The position numbers and the translations under genes were made by a program. From assembly GCA_944342125.1 (NCBI GenBank), contig CALVMF010000005.1, forward strand, positions 1 through 26,062: a DNA stretch of 26,062 nt, in the 5' to 3' direction. This document shows, piece after piece, positions 15,031 to 22,723 of the stretch. The notes below the pieces were generated by a model, which saw nothing but the letters and a program-made list of their open reading frames with translations, had not been told where the DNA came from and did not search any database. How positions within the stretch are numbered: the stretch's first letter is position 1; each line of letters opens with the position of its first letter. This DNA is from an uncultured Bacilli bacterium. Its GTDB lineage: Bacteria; Bacillota_I; Bacilli_A; RFN20; CAG-826.

Positions 15031-16167
15031 ATGATTAACTATAAAGACCCAAATTATGATCGTTTTGTTGCTCCTAAAAATGAGCGTATTTCTTCATACA
15101 AATCACGCAAAAGTGAGATTAAATTATTAAAACGAGAAAAAGTTAAAACTTTTAAAGAGAATAAAAGAAAACTCCTTAATATCAAAAAAGAAAAAATCGA
15201 AGAAGGTATGAGTTTTAAAGAAGCTCACTATTATATAGCTCCTTCTTTTTTGAATTTAAAAAATCGACATAAAAACAAATTAAAAGAGATAAAGCGATTA
15301 AACAAGGAAAATCGAATGATTATTTTCCCTTTTCGCCTTTTTTATAAACCAGTCATTTTTAATGATAATTATTTATTAAAACGCCAAGGAATGCCGATTC
15401 TAATCGGAACACTTCTTTTAATAATTTTTATAATATCTTTCTATTTTTGTGATCCAAATAACGTAGTTTTTAACTTTGATGAAATAGGTTCTATCTTTGG
15501 TCAACTTTTCGGTCCTCAAGGTGCAACAAGCTCATTTAAATCGTGGGGTGATTGGTGGGGATATATGGGTAATACTGCGATACCTTTAATTTGGGAAACA
15601 TTTGTTATGATGTTTGTAGCGACAACAATTGGCGCCATTATCAGTATTCCGTTTATGATTCTCTGTGCATCAAACATTATTAAAAATCACGCTATAACAA
15701 ATACAATGAAGGTCATTTTAAACATAATTAGAACTTTCCCTACAGTTGTTTTAGCTATTATAGGCGTTGCTTTTTTTGGAATCAGTCAACTTGCTGGTAT
15801 ATTCGCTATGATTATTTTTACGGCAGGAATAATGATTAAAATAATGTTCGAATTTATCGAAACCGTTAATATGAACCCATATGAGGCTTCTATTTCAACG
15901 GGCGCTAGTAAACCAAAAGCATTTTTAATTGCGATTGTCCCTCAAATAATCCCGCAATTTCTTTCAAACTTCTTATACACTTTTGAAATTAATATTCGCG
16001 CTAGTGTCGTTTTAGGATTAGTTGGTGCTGGAGGTATAGGTACTGAAATTTCTAATGCTGTTGGAATGTTTCAATACAATAAAATAGGGGCAATCTTAAT
16101 TCCTTTATTCATTTTAGTATTTATACTTCAAGTAATTTCTAATGAAGTTAAGAAAAGGACTATGTAA
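15031..16167 (+). CDS. phnE: PhnE-like permease 1 with long basic N-terminal extension
   Basis: A 378-residue permease. An upstream in-frame ATG at 15010 overlaps phnC, but the ATG at 15031 follows TTGGAGA by 6 nt and just clears the phnC stop, so it is preferred. Residues 1-120 are very rich in Lys, Arg and Glu, predicted helical, and have no counterpart in the roughly 260-280-residue canonical PhnE. The membrane domain starts at residue 121 and has about six helices. Its EAA-type loop is NMNPYEASISTGASKPKAFL followed by VPQIIPQF, and it ends in the LGLVGAGGIG region conserved in PhnE. It probably forms a heterodimer with the next gene product. Confidence 0.9.
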   Translation: MINYKDPNYDRFVAPKNERISSYKSRKSEIKLLKREKVKTFKENKRKLLNIKKEKIEEGMSFKEAHYYIAPSFLNLKNRHKNKLKEIKRLNKENRMIIFPFRLFYKPVIFNDNYLLKRQGMPILIGTLLLIIFIISFYFCDPNNVVFNFDEIGSIFGQLFGPQGATSSFKSWGDWWGYMGNTAIPLIWETFVMMFVATTIGAIISIPFMILCASNIIKNHAITNTMKVILNIIRTFPTVVLAIIGVAFFGISQLAGIFAMIIFTAGIMIKIMFEFIETVNMNPYEASISTGASKPKAFLIAIVPQIIPQFLSNFLYTFEINIRASVVLGLVGAGGIGTEISNAVGMFQYNKIGAILIPLFILVFILQVISNEVKKRTM

Positions 16168-16169
16168 AT

Positions 16170-17291
16170 ATGAATAACGAAGTTGCTAAATTAACTCCTG
16201 AAGCAAGATCACTATCCTTAAAAAGAAATAAAGAAGCTTTTTTACTGGCTAGAAAAAATCGCACTGAAAGACTTTTTGAATTAAAAACAGTTTATCAGCA
16301 AAAATCAAAAGAAATAAATTTAAGAAAAATTGAAATTAAAAACGATAATAATTTGACTAAAAATGAGAAAGAAGAAAAACTACAATATTTAAAAACGCAA
16401 AAGGTTTCTCTACTTTCCTATTACAAAAAACAAAAGAAAAGCATTATTTCTGAAACCAATTACGAAGCGTTTCATAGACACTATATCGATGCCGTTGACG
16501 CTTTCTTTTCCTGTCCACCAAAGCGGATTGTTAATCTTTTATTTTTTGGAATTTTTCTCGCAATTTTCATATATTTTTCTGTAATTACTGAAATTTTTAA
16601 TCCTAGTCATGGTGGAATTGATAACTTTTTCCTATTTATAAAAGGCCTATTTGTCCCTGATTATGATTTATTTATTGGAACCAATAATTATGGATTTACA
16701 CAAAGCGTAATTTATCTTTGCTTACAAACTTTTGGTATCGCTTTTATTGGAACTTTATTTTCTGCAATCTTATCAATACCATTTGGCTTTTTAGCTAGCA
16801 AAAAACTGTTTGGAAATTGGTCTTATATATCAATGACCATATTAATTATTATTAGAACCATTCCAGAAATTATTTTTTGTTATATCATGATTAGAGTTAC
16901 AGGCTTTGGGCCAATAACTGGCGTAGTTGTTTTATCAATTCAATCAATTGGAATGATAGGCAAAATGTATAGCGATAATCTAGATTCAATCGACATGTCC
17001 TTCTTAGAAGCCCTAGATTCAGCAGGTGCATCAAGATTTTCTAAGGTTGTAATTGGAGTCTTCCCACAAGTATTTCCTAACTTTATTTCAACAATCCTTT
17101 ATAGATTTGATCTTAATTTAAGAACAGCTTCAATTCTAGGTCTATGTGGAGCGGGTGATATGGGAAGATTAATATTAACCTATTCAAGAAATGCTAATTG
17201 GCCTCAACTCGGCTCTCTAATTTGGGGATTATTAATTCTAGTTCTCATAGTTGATTTTGCATCAACTTCAATAAGAAAGAAACTAGTCTAA
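16170..17291 (+). CDS. phnE: PhnE-like permease 2 with long basic N-terminal extension
   Basis: A 373-residue permease, 2 bp after its paralogue. Residues 1-118 are a charged, predicted coiled-coil extension (many Lys/Glu/Gln) and the first membrane helix is at about 119-139. The EAA-type loop is DMSFLEALDSAGASRFSKVV followed by FPQVFPNF, and LGLCGAGDMG closes the conserved part. The two extensions are alike in size and composition but not in obvious sequence, while the membrane domains are clearly related. Some mycoplasmas encode the equivalent permease as one long protein (p69). There is no strong ribosome binding site, so coupling to the first permease is likely. Confidence 0.9.
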   Translation: MNNEVAKLTPEARSLSLKRNKEAFLLARKNRTERLFELKTVYQQKSKEINLRKIEIKNDNNLTKNEKEEKLQYLKTQKVSLLSYYKKQKKSIISETNYEAFHRHYIDAVDAFFSCPPKRIVNLLFFGIFLAIFIYFSVITEIFNPSHGGIDNFFLFIKGLFVPDYDLFIGTNNYGFTQSVIYLCLQTFGIAFIGTLFSAILSIPFGFLASKKLFGNWSYISMTILIIIRTIPEIIFCYIMIRVTGFGPITGVVVLSIQSIGMIGKMYSDNLDSIDMSFLEALDSAGASRFSKVVIGVFPQVFPNFISTILYRFDLNLRTASILGLCGAGDMGRLILTYSRNANWPQLGSLIWGLLILVLIVDFASTSIRKKLV

Positions 17292-17330
17292 ATTTCATTT
17301 TTAAGTTACCGATTAGATTTATAATTCTTT

Positions 17331-17354
17331 CCCGCAACAATGTTGCGGGTTTTT
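17331..17354 (+). terminator. Strong intrinsic terminator of the phn operon
   Basis: CCCGCAACA and TGTTGCGGG (17331-17339, 17341-17349) form a GC-rich 9-bp perfect inverted repeat, in practice a 7-bp stem with a CAATG loop. TTTTT follows at 17350-17354. It lies 40 bp after the second permease stop. Confidence 0.9.
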
Positions 17355-17363
17355 AATAATAAG

Positions 17364-17465
17364 AAAGTAACATTTCAGTACCAAATGAGTCCCGAAAATC
17401 AGCTAAATACTTACTTATTATTCACTAATTTGAATAAAAACTCCGCAAATGCCCTCTTTTTATAA
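17364..17465. repeat. Imperfect direct repeat, copy A
   Basis: A noncoding stretch related to 25530-25624 in the same orientation. Shared landmarks in order are AAGTA-x-CATTT, AGTAC, GAAATC or GAAAATC, a 47-nt ungapped block (17403-17449 against 25561-25607) with 32 identities including AAACTCCGCAAA (17438-17449), and TTTTTATAA. The 17292-17502 gap otherwise holds only the phn terminator; no clear terminator for the converging lipoprotein gene is seen. Confidence 0.45.
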
Positions 17466-17502
17466 GAAAAAGTTATTAAACTAAAATACTATGCTATAAC
17501 GT

Positions 17503-20500
17503 TTATGCTTGTTCTCCAAACGAATCTTCCCGTCCACTAAAATCTATTTCTATTGTCTTTTCAATACCTCTATTGGTGAATGTATATTCATAAATATAAC
17601 GATTATCTATAACATCTTTTTTAATGTCATTTATATATAGCCTGGCGATATATTGATCATCAAAGTATCTGATTTTGTCTCCTACATTAATTTCATATGT
17701 AATATAAACAATTACTTCAATATAATCTCCCTTTTCATCTTGGAAATGACCGTTTATATGACACCATGATTCAGAATAATTAATTTCTTCTGGTGAGACC
17801 TCTTCTATCGTGAAGTAAGATTTATCCTCTATATTATAGTAATTAGCAATAAAATTTAACGATTCTAAATCTTTAGTATCTATAAGGAAATATGTTGTAT
17901 TTCCTTCCCAACTATCTACATATTTGCATTCACTTAGAATTTGAATATCACAATTATAAGCAGTAATTCTTACATAATTCGATTCACCAAATTCACTAAG
18001 TTTATAGGCAACTGTCTCTTCTAAATTATCAGTAAAGCTATAAGTTGATCCTAAATTGGCATCTCTTAAAGCGTAAACTGAATATTTATATTCAAACTCT
18101 GGCCATTCATCAAATTTTAAAATAGTAGTATGCTCGCCTTCTTCTTCAAGATTTAAAGAATCTTTAATGTCTTTAAACTCAGTTTGAATATTAGCTAAAT
18201 TATGGTTAATTTCCAAATTACTATCATCCCAAGTATTAACTAGTAATGTTTCGTCAACATCAAATATCATAGTTTCATTATCATCTGGTAAATCGCCAAT
18301 AATAAATTGATTAATATTAGAATGATACACTAATCCAATAGGTTGGTAGTCGGAAACAACAATTTTAGCCTCAACATCTTCACCAGAATCTAATCTAACA
18401 TTAATTAAATGGGTTCCTGGTTCTAACGAATTACCATTAGTAATAATTTCACCATAATAGTCGTTAGAAGCTCTTTCTATAAAAGATATTTCTTCACCAC
18501 GCGAATTTCGATAATATTCTCTTTTTGCCTTGGTTAAAGAAGCATAATTAGTGCCATTTAATAAGCCAATTCCAGTTACATATGCTTCATCAACATAATA
18601 CGTATAATCTAAATCACGATCAATCAGTTCATAAACTTCATACTCAAAAGACCATCTAACTCCATTTTCATCAGTATAATAATCAGTTTTAAATCCAGAG
18701 GTGCTATTATCTAATTTATTTTTGAAATCAGTAGCACATAATTCAAAATCTTGATAATTCAACTCTGCTTGACCTTCCCATCCGCTTTCTGGATCGCGAT
18801 AAGTTAAAATATACTCTCCATAAAAATGCCATGGTTTTAAATTGTCTAGTTCTTTGCCTTCGAAATAAAATTCAGCGTCAATATATGAACACTCTAAGTT
18901 TGCTTCTGAGCCTAAATTCTCATAAACAAGATATTCTAAAGTAATCGTTTTTTCTTTGTTTTCGTAGCCTTTAACGACAAATTCAGATTTTTTTCTTCCA
19001 GGACTTGAAACATCAAATGTGCCATTAACTATTTCTACATTTTGACTACCAAAATAGAAATAGACATCATCAATATAGATGCTTCTGTTTTCAACAATTG
19101 AATAATCTTCAATAAAATCAGGTGCATTTTCAATTATCATAGAATCAACATAATATGAATATTCAACATCGCTTTCTTCATATACACCATATTCAAATAT
19201 GTAAAACTCTCCTGTTTCATCTTTAAAAGTTGCATATTTAAGACCAACACTACTAGTATCGAGCGACAAGTCCTTCAATTTTATAGCCGATCTTTCAGCA
19301 TCTCCAGATTCATAATAAAGAAAATCTTCATCAGTAAATTCATAACCTGCCGGAACTGCAAGTTGACGAACACGTGAGCTAAGAGTTGATAAATAGAAAT
19401 AATAATCAACAAATTTTAAACTCGCATTATTGTAGGAAATGTATAATTTTCCACCATATACATTATCGATTACTCCAACTCCCATGTTTTCATAATCAAA
19501 ATTAACGCCTGTCACAGAAGAAAAATCTATTTTGCTAGAAGTTGGTTCAGAAATAACCTCGATAAACTCCTGCCCTTCTTTGCCTTGATTATTAACTCTA
19601 ATTTGATACACATCGCGATATTGGCTTGAGCCACTATTTTGCATCGATTTTTGTATTTCACCAATAAATTGATTAATTTTCTCCATGTCTTCTTCGGTTA
19701 TTTCTTGCTCATTAAGTCCGCATGCAAAAGTTACAAATTCACTAACTTTAGTAAAATCATATCCAACAAAGGCGTTGTCAACATTTGAGAATGATAAGTT
19801 GTAAATGCTGCCATAACCGTCAACTATGGCTTTTGAAGAGTAATTTCTGATTTTACCAAATACTTCAAAAGCTTTAGCGCAACCATTTTTGATATATTCA
19901 GCATCGCTTCCCATGGAAACAAGATTTTCGACAACAATCTTTGAAGCTTTTACAATGCTAGAAATCATCGTTGTTTGATCTTGGTTTTGAGAACTCATCA
20001 TAGCGTAAACTGTATCTAAAATGGCATTATAATCCTCTAAACTACAATTCTTAATTGTGTATCCGAGAAATTTAAGCGTGTAATATAACTCATCGCCTCC
20101 ATCATTTAAGGCTGAGATTACACTTTTAACATTATTTCCTTGATAAGAGACGCTACGATTAGTGTAGCTAGTACTACCACTTATACCTAAAAATTCAAAG
20201 AATGAATCGAAAGCAGATGAGTATTTCTCAAATTCATCCATTAAGAAATTCCAAGTATCTAAACTTGGTAAGCAATCATATAAAATTGTTCCTAATACTT
20301 GGATTGTTTTTAGATTTTTCTCTCTATTGGCTTGATCAAAGAAAGCCTGAGGATCATTTGAGAGGCCATCAAATAAGTTAAATACGCTAAAAATCTTATC
20401 AGCTAAACTTTCAGGATTATTATCATAAGCGAGTAACTCTTTAACTAATCCATATAGGAATTTGCCACCGACTTGACAGAATTTTTCAAACTCAACAAGG

Positions 20501-22422
20501 AAAGTTTCATTTAGCGTTTCTTTTTTCTTGGATGTAGTGTCAAAGCTATTAATTTTGTTAGCTAAAGCTTGGTTTCCAATACTTGCAAAATATTCTGCGG
20601 CTCTATCAAGCGCACTAACAGAAATACCATGATAACTTGTATTTGTATAGACACTATTCATTGACGAATTAAGCGACAAAGCTAGGAACTCATACAAAAC
20701 TATTGAAAACTCTTGTTCGGTTAAATTGTTAATAACTGGTATTATTACCGAAATTACTTGTTCGATTGGTTCTAACTTAAATCCAGATGAAGTTGCCTTT
20801 ATAATTGCTGACAAGTCTTCGCTTGTAAAATTAGCTTTAATCTTCGCAAAAGTTTCTTCAGTTAATGCGGTTTTTGAAATAATGGCATCATAAAATTCTT
20901 CAAAATATGTCTTTGTTGAAGCAGCACTATTTGAGTCGATTTGAGCAGACATTTCTAGAAAATATGAAGTAAAATCATTTTTACTAACTTCACAAGTTCC
21001 TAAAATTGGCTCATAGGTTTTTGTGACTTCAAAACCACGTGCAAATAATTCAAGCATACTTTCTTCGCCATTTGAGAAAGTAACTACGATTTTATTTTTA
21101 CCAGCAACTGGACTTAATTCAGTTTGTCCGCTCTTAATTTCTAAGGTTGTTCCATTAAAAGTAACATATGGGAAATATCCACTATTTGCTTTGATGGTCA
21201 AAATGATTTTTTCTCCAACTTCTCCTTCTGTTTTATCAACTGAAGCAGAGCCGCCTTCTTCGTTATTAACAACTAAATCAATAGTGAATTTTTTAGTACT
21301 TGGATCTTCAGCTTTTAATTCAAATTCAACCTCAAATACATTAGCTCCTTTTACTACTGGAAGCTTATAAATATTTGAAACATTATCTATAGCTAAACTT
21401 TCGCCATTAAATTTTATTGATTTAACATAATATAGTTGATTTGGTTGAACGTTAACATTAATTGTTAATCCTTCTGACCATGCACCTTGAGTTTTTTCAG
21501 CTTGAACCTTACCTTTAGAAGAATCATATTTTAACTCTAAGGTGAAACGATCTCCAATTTCGCTTCCTTCTTCAACGAATTGAACTTTAACTATATTTTC
21601 GCCTTTAGCAACACTTATTTCGTATTTACCATCAGCGCTGATTCCTAAGTCATTATTGTTAAGTAAAACGCTTGAAACTATAAAACCTGATTTTGGAGTT
21701 ACAGTAAGAGTAACTTTTTTGCCTTCACTCCAATCACCACTAGTTTCACTAAGAGTTACATTTCCTTTTGTACTATCAAAATCTAAAACAAAGTTAAATT
21801 TATTTGCGCTAGGATCAACAGCTGTTGGCTCACCTGCAAAAACTACTTCAACAATGTTTTCGCCAAGTTGAGCTTGGAACATATATGAAGTTTTGATTTC
21901 GCTTTGAACTTGACCGTTAATTTTTACTGATTCAATGGTACAACCATCTTTTGGATCAATAGTGACTGTTATTATCGCATCATCGCTAGCATAATCTTCA
22001 CCTTCAGTTTTATTTAAACTAACCATTCCTTTTGTCGAATCATAAACTGCTCTAACAGTAAAAGATGTATCTAATGGGTCTGGCGCATTCTCATCTTTAA
22101 ACTTTACCTCAACAGTGTTTTTACCATCTGAAGTAACAAACTCAAAAGAAGTCTCAACGCTTTCGCGTATTTCTCCATTTACTATTATCGATTCTATTTT
22201 TACATTTTCATTTGGCGTGATAGTTATTGTAACAACATCTCCGCCTTTACCACTTAAAGCACTTGCATTAACTTGCCCTAGTGATGAATCATAAACTAGA
22301 TCAAGTACAAATTGTCCTTCTATTATACCTTCTGGGTTAGTACAGCCAGTTAAACTGCTAATTAATAACCCCCCTCCAACGAATATGCCAAAAGCGAGGG
22401 CATTTATTTTTCTTCTTTTCAT
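17503..22422 (-). CDS. Giant surface lipoprotein with InlB-like repeats, helical middle and C-terminal repeat array
   Basis: A 1639-residue lipoprotein when started at the ATG at 22422, which follows AGGGGAGA and gives a clean signal peptide. A 16-codon longer frame would spoil the signal. The lipobox is SLTGC with Cys27. Five tandem modules of 83-88 residues start near 37, 120, 208, 292 and 378. Each has a Y/F-D-S-x-x-G turn, a G-x-x-V-T-x-T-x-x-P strand and an N-G turn, as in divergent InlB B-repeats. Residues 455-930 are mostly helical and match nothing I recognise. From about 1000 to the end it is beta-rich, with five related segments at about 1076, 1162, 1259, 1350 and 1445, each like FEYxVYExxDxxxxYxYYVD. 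There is no enzyme motif. An adhesin or scaffold attached to the membrane is likely. It follows a MacB-like exporter gene on the same strand. Confidence 0.82.
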   Translation of the reverse strand: MKRRKINALAFGIFVGGGLLISSLTGCTNPEGIIEGQFVLDLVYDSSLGQVNASALSGKGGDVVTITITPNENVKIESIIVNGEIRESVETSFEFVTSDGKNTVEVKFKDENAPDPLDTSFTVRAVYDSTKGMVSLNKTEGEDYASDDAIITVTIDPKDGCTIESVKINGQVQSEIKTSYMFQAQLGENIVEVVFAGEPTAVDPSANKFNFVLDFDSTKGNVTLSETSGDWSEGKKVTLTVTPKSGFIVSSVLLNNNDLGISADGKYEISVAKGENIVKVQFVEEGSEIGDRFTLELKYDSSKGKVQAEKTQGAWSEGLTINVNVQPNQLYYVKSIKFNGESLAIDNVSNIYKLPVVKGANVFEVEFELKAEDPSTKKFTIDLVVNNEEGGSASVDKTEGEVGEKIILTIKANSGYFPYVTFNGTTLEIKSGQTELSPVAGKNKIVVTFSNGEESMLELFARGFEVTKTYEPILGTCEVSKNDFTSYFLEMSAQIDSNSAASTKTYFEEFYDAIISKTALTEETFAKIKANFTSEDLSAIIKATSSGFKLEPIEQVISVIIPVINNLTEQEFSIVLYEFLALSLNSSMNSVYTNTSYHGISVSALDRAAEYFASIGNQALANKINSFDTTSKKKETLNETFLVEFEKFCQVGGKFLYGLVKELLAYDNNPESLADKIFSVFNLFDGLSNDPQAFFDQANREKNLKTIQVLGTILYDCLPSLDTWNFLMDEFEKYSSAFDSFFEFLGISGSTSYTNRSVSYQGNNVKSVISALNDGGDELYYTLKFLGYTIKNCSLEDYNAILDTVYAMMSSQNQDQTTMISSIVKASKIVVENLVSMGSDAEYIKNGCAKAFEVFGKIRNYSSKAIVDGYGSIYNLSFSNVDNAFVGYDFTKVSEFVTFACGLNEQEITEEDMEKINQFIGEIQKSMQNSGSSQYRDVYQIRVNNQGKEGQEFIEVISEPTSSKIDFSSVTGVNFDYENMGVGVIDNVYGGKLYISYNNASLKFVDYYFYLSTLSSRVRQLAVPAGYEFTDEDFLYYESGDAERSAIKLKDLSLDTSSVGLKYATFKDETGEFYIFEYGVYEESDVEYSYYVDSMIIENAPDFIEDYSIVENRSIYIDDVYFYFGSQNVEIVNGTFDVSSPGRKKSEFVVKGYENKEKTITLEYLVYENLGSEANLECSYIDAEFYFEGKELDNLKPWHFYGEYILTYRDPESGWEGQAELNYQDFELCATDFKNKLDNSTSGFKTDYYTDENGVRWSFEYEVYELIDRDLDYTYYVDEAYVTGIGLLNGTNYASLTKAKREYYRNSRGEEISFIERASNDYYGEIITNGNSLEPGTHLINVRLDSGEDVEAKIVVSDYQPIGLVYHSNINQFIIGDLPDDNETMIFDVDETLLVNTWDDSNLEINHNLANIQTEFKDIKDSLNLEEEGEHTTILKFDEWPEFEYKYSVYALRDANLGSTYSFTDNLEETVAYKLSEFGESNYVRITAYNCDIQILSECKYVDSWEGNTTYFLIDTKDLESLNFIANYYNIEDKSYFTIEEVSPEEINYSESWCHINGHFQDEKGDYIEVIVYITYEINVGDKIRYFDDQYIARLYINDIKKDVIDNRYIYEYTFTNRGIEKTIEIDFSGREDSFGEQA

Positions 22423-22723
22423 TTCTCTCTCCCCTGAAATTTCTTTAATTTTAACAAATTCGAAAAACACCTGCTATACATTCCAAAAGCTTTTTGTGTA
22501 TCATTTTTTGTCATTATAATACAATCTTGAGCCGAGCTAAAAAGCTTGTAGTCTAGGAAGTGTACAAGTTGTGTACGGCGCACCCGCATTACACCCTTTT
22601 TTTACGCTAGAGAATTTTTACTAACTCACTAAAGTCGCGATCGACAATAAGCATCAAATATTCCTTGACTTTAAGATTAGGCATTAAAGGCATGCATATT
22701 TACTCTAAAAAACGAATCTCTTA
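22423..22723 (-). other. 301-bp intergenic region with weak promoter and possible gene remnants
   Basis: A -10-like TATAAT (minus strand, 22513-22518) precedes the lipoprotein gene but has only a poor -35 (TTTTAG, 18 nt). TAAAGTC (22630-22636) and GACTTTA (22667-22673), flanked by CTAA and TTAG, form a long-loop inverted repeat. GTCG/CGAC (22634-22637, 22642-22645) is nested in it. Two short minus-strand frames exist: 22607-22693 (28 codons) and 22419-22589 (56 codons), the latter ending in a TGA that overlaps the lipoprotein ATG. A small stretch (22571-22597) is richer in G and C than its surroundings. No convincing terminator for the exporter gene was found. Confidence 0.4.

Noticed and set aside
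22423..22470. 16-codon longer N terminus of the giant lipoprotein
   Set aside because: The internal ATG at 22422 follows AGGGGAGA and starts a proper lipoprotein signal peptide; the extension would bury it.
22419..22589. 56-codon minus-strand frame as a real gene
   Set aside because: No recognisable domain, and it contains the best -10 box for the lipoprotein gene. Kept only as a low-interest observation.
22561..22620. T-box-like motif on the minus strand (AGGGTG followed by a GC-rich patch)
   Set aside because: The characteristic AGGGTGGNACCGCG core is not matched, there is no specifier stem, and the downstream gene is not an aminoacylation or amino-acid gene.
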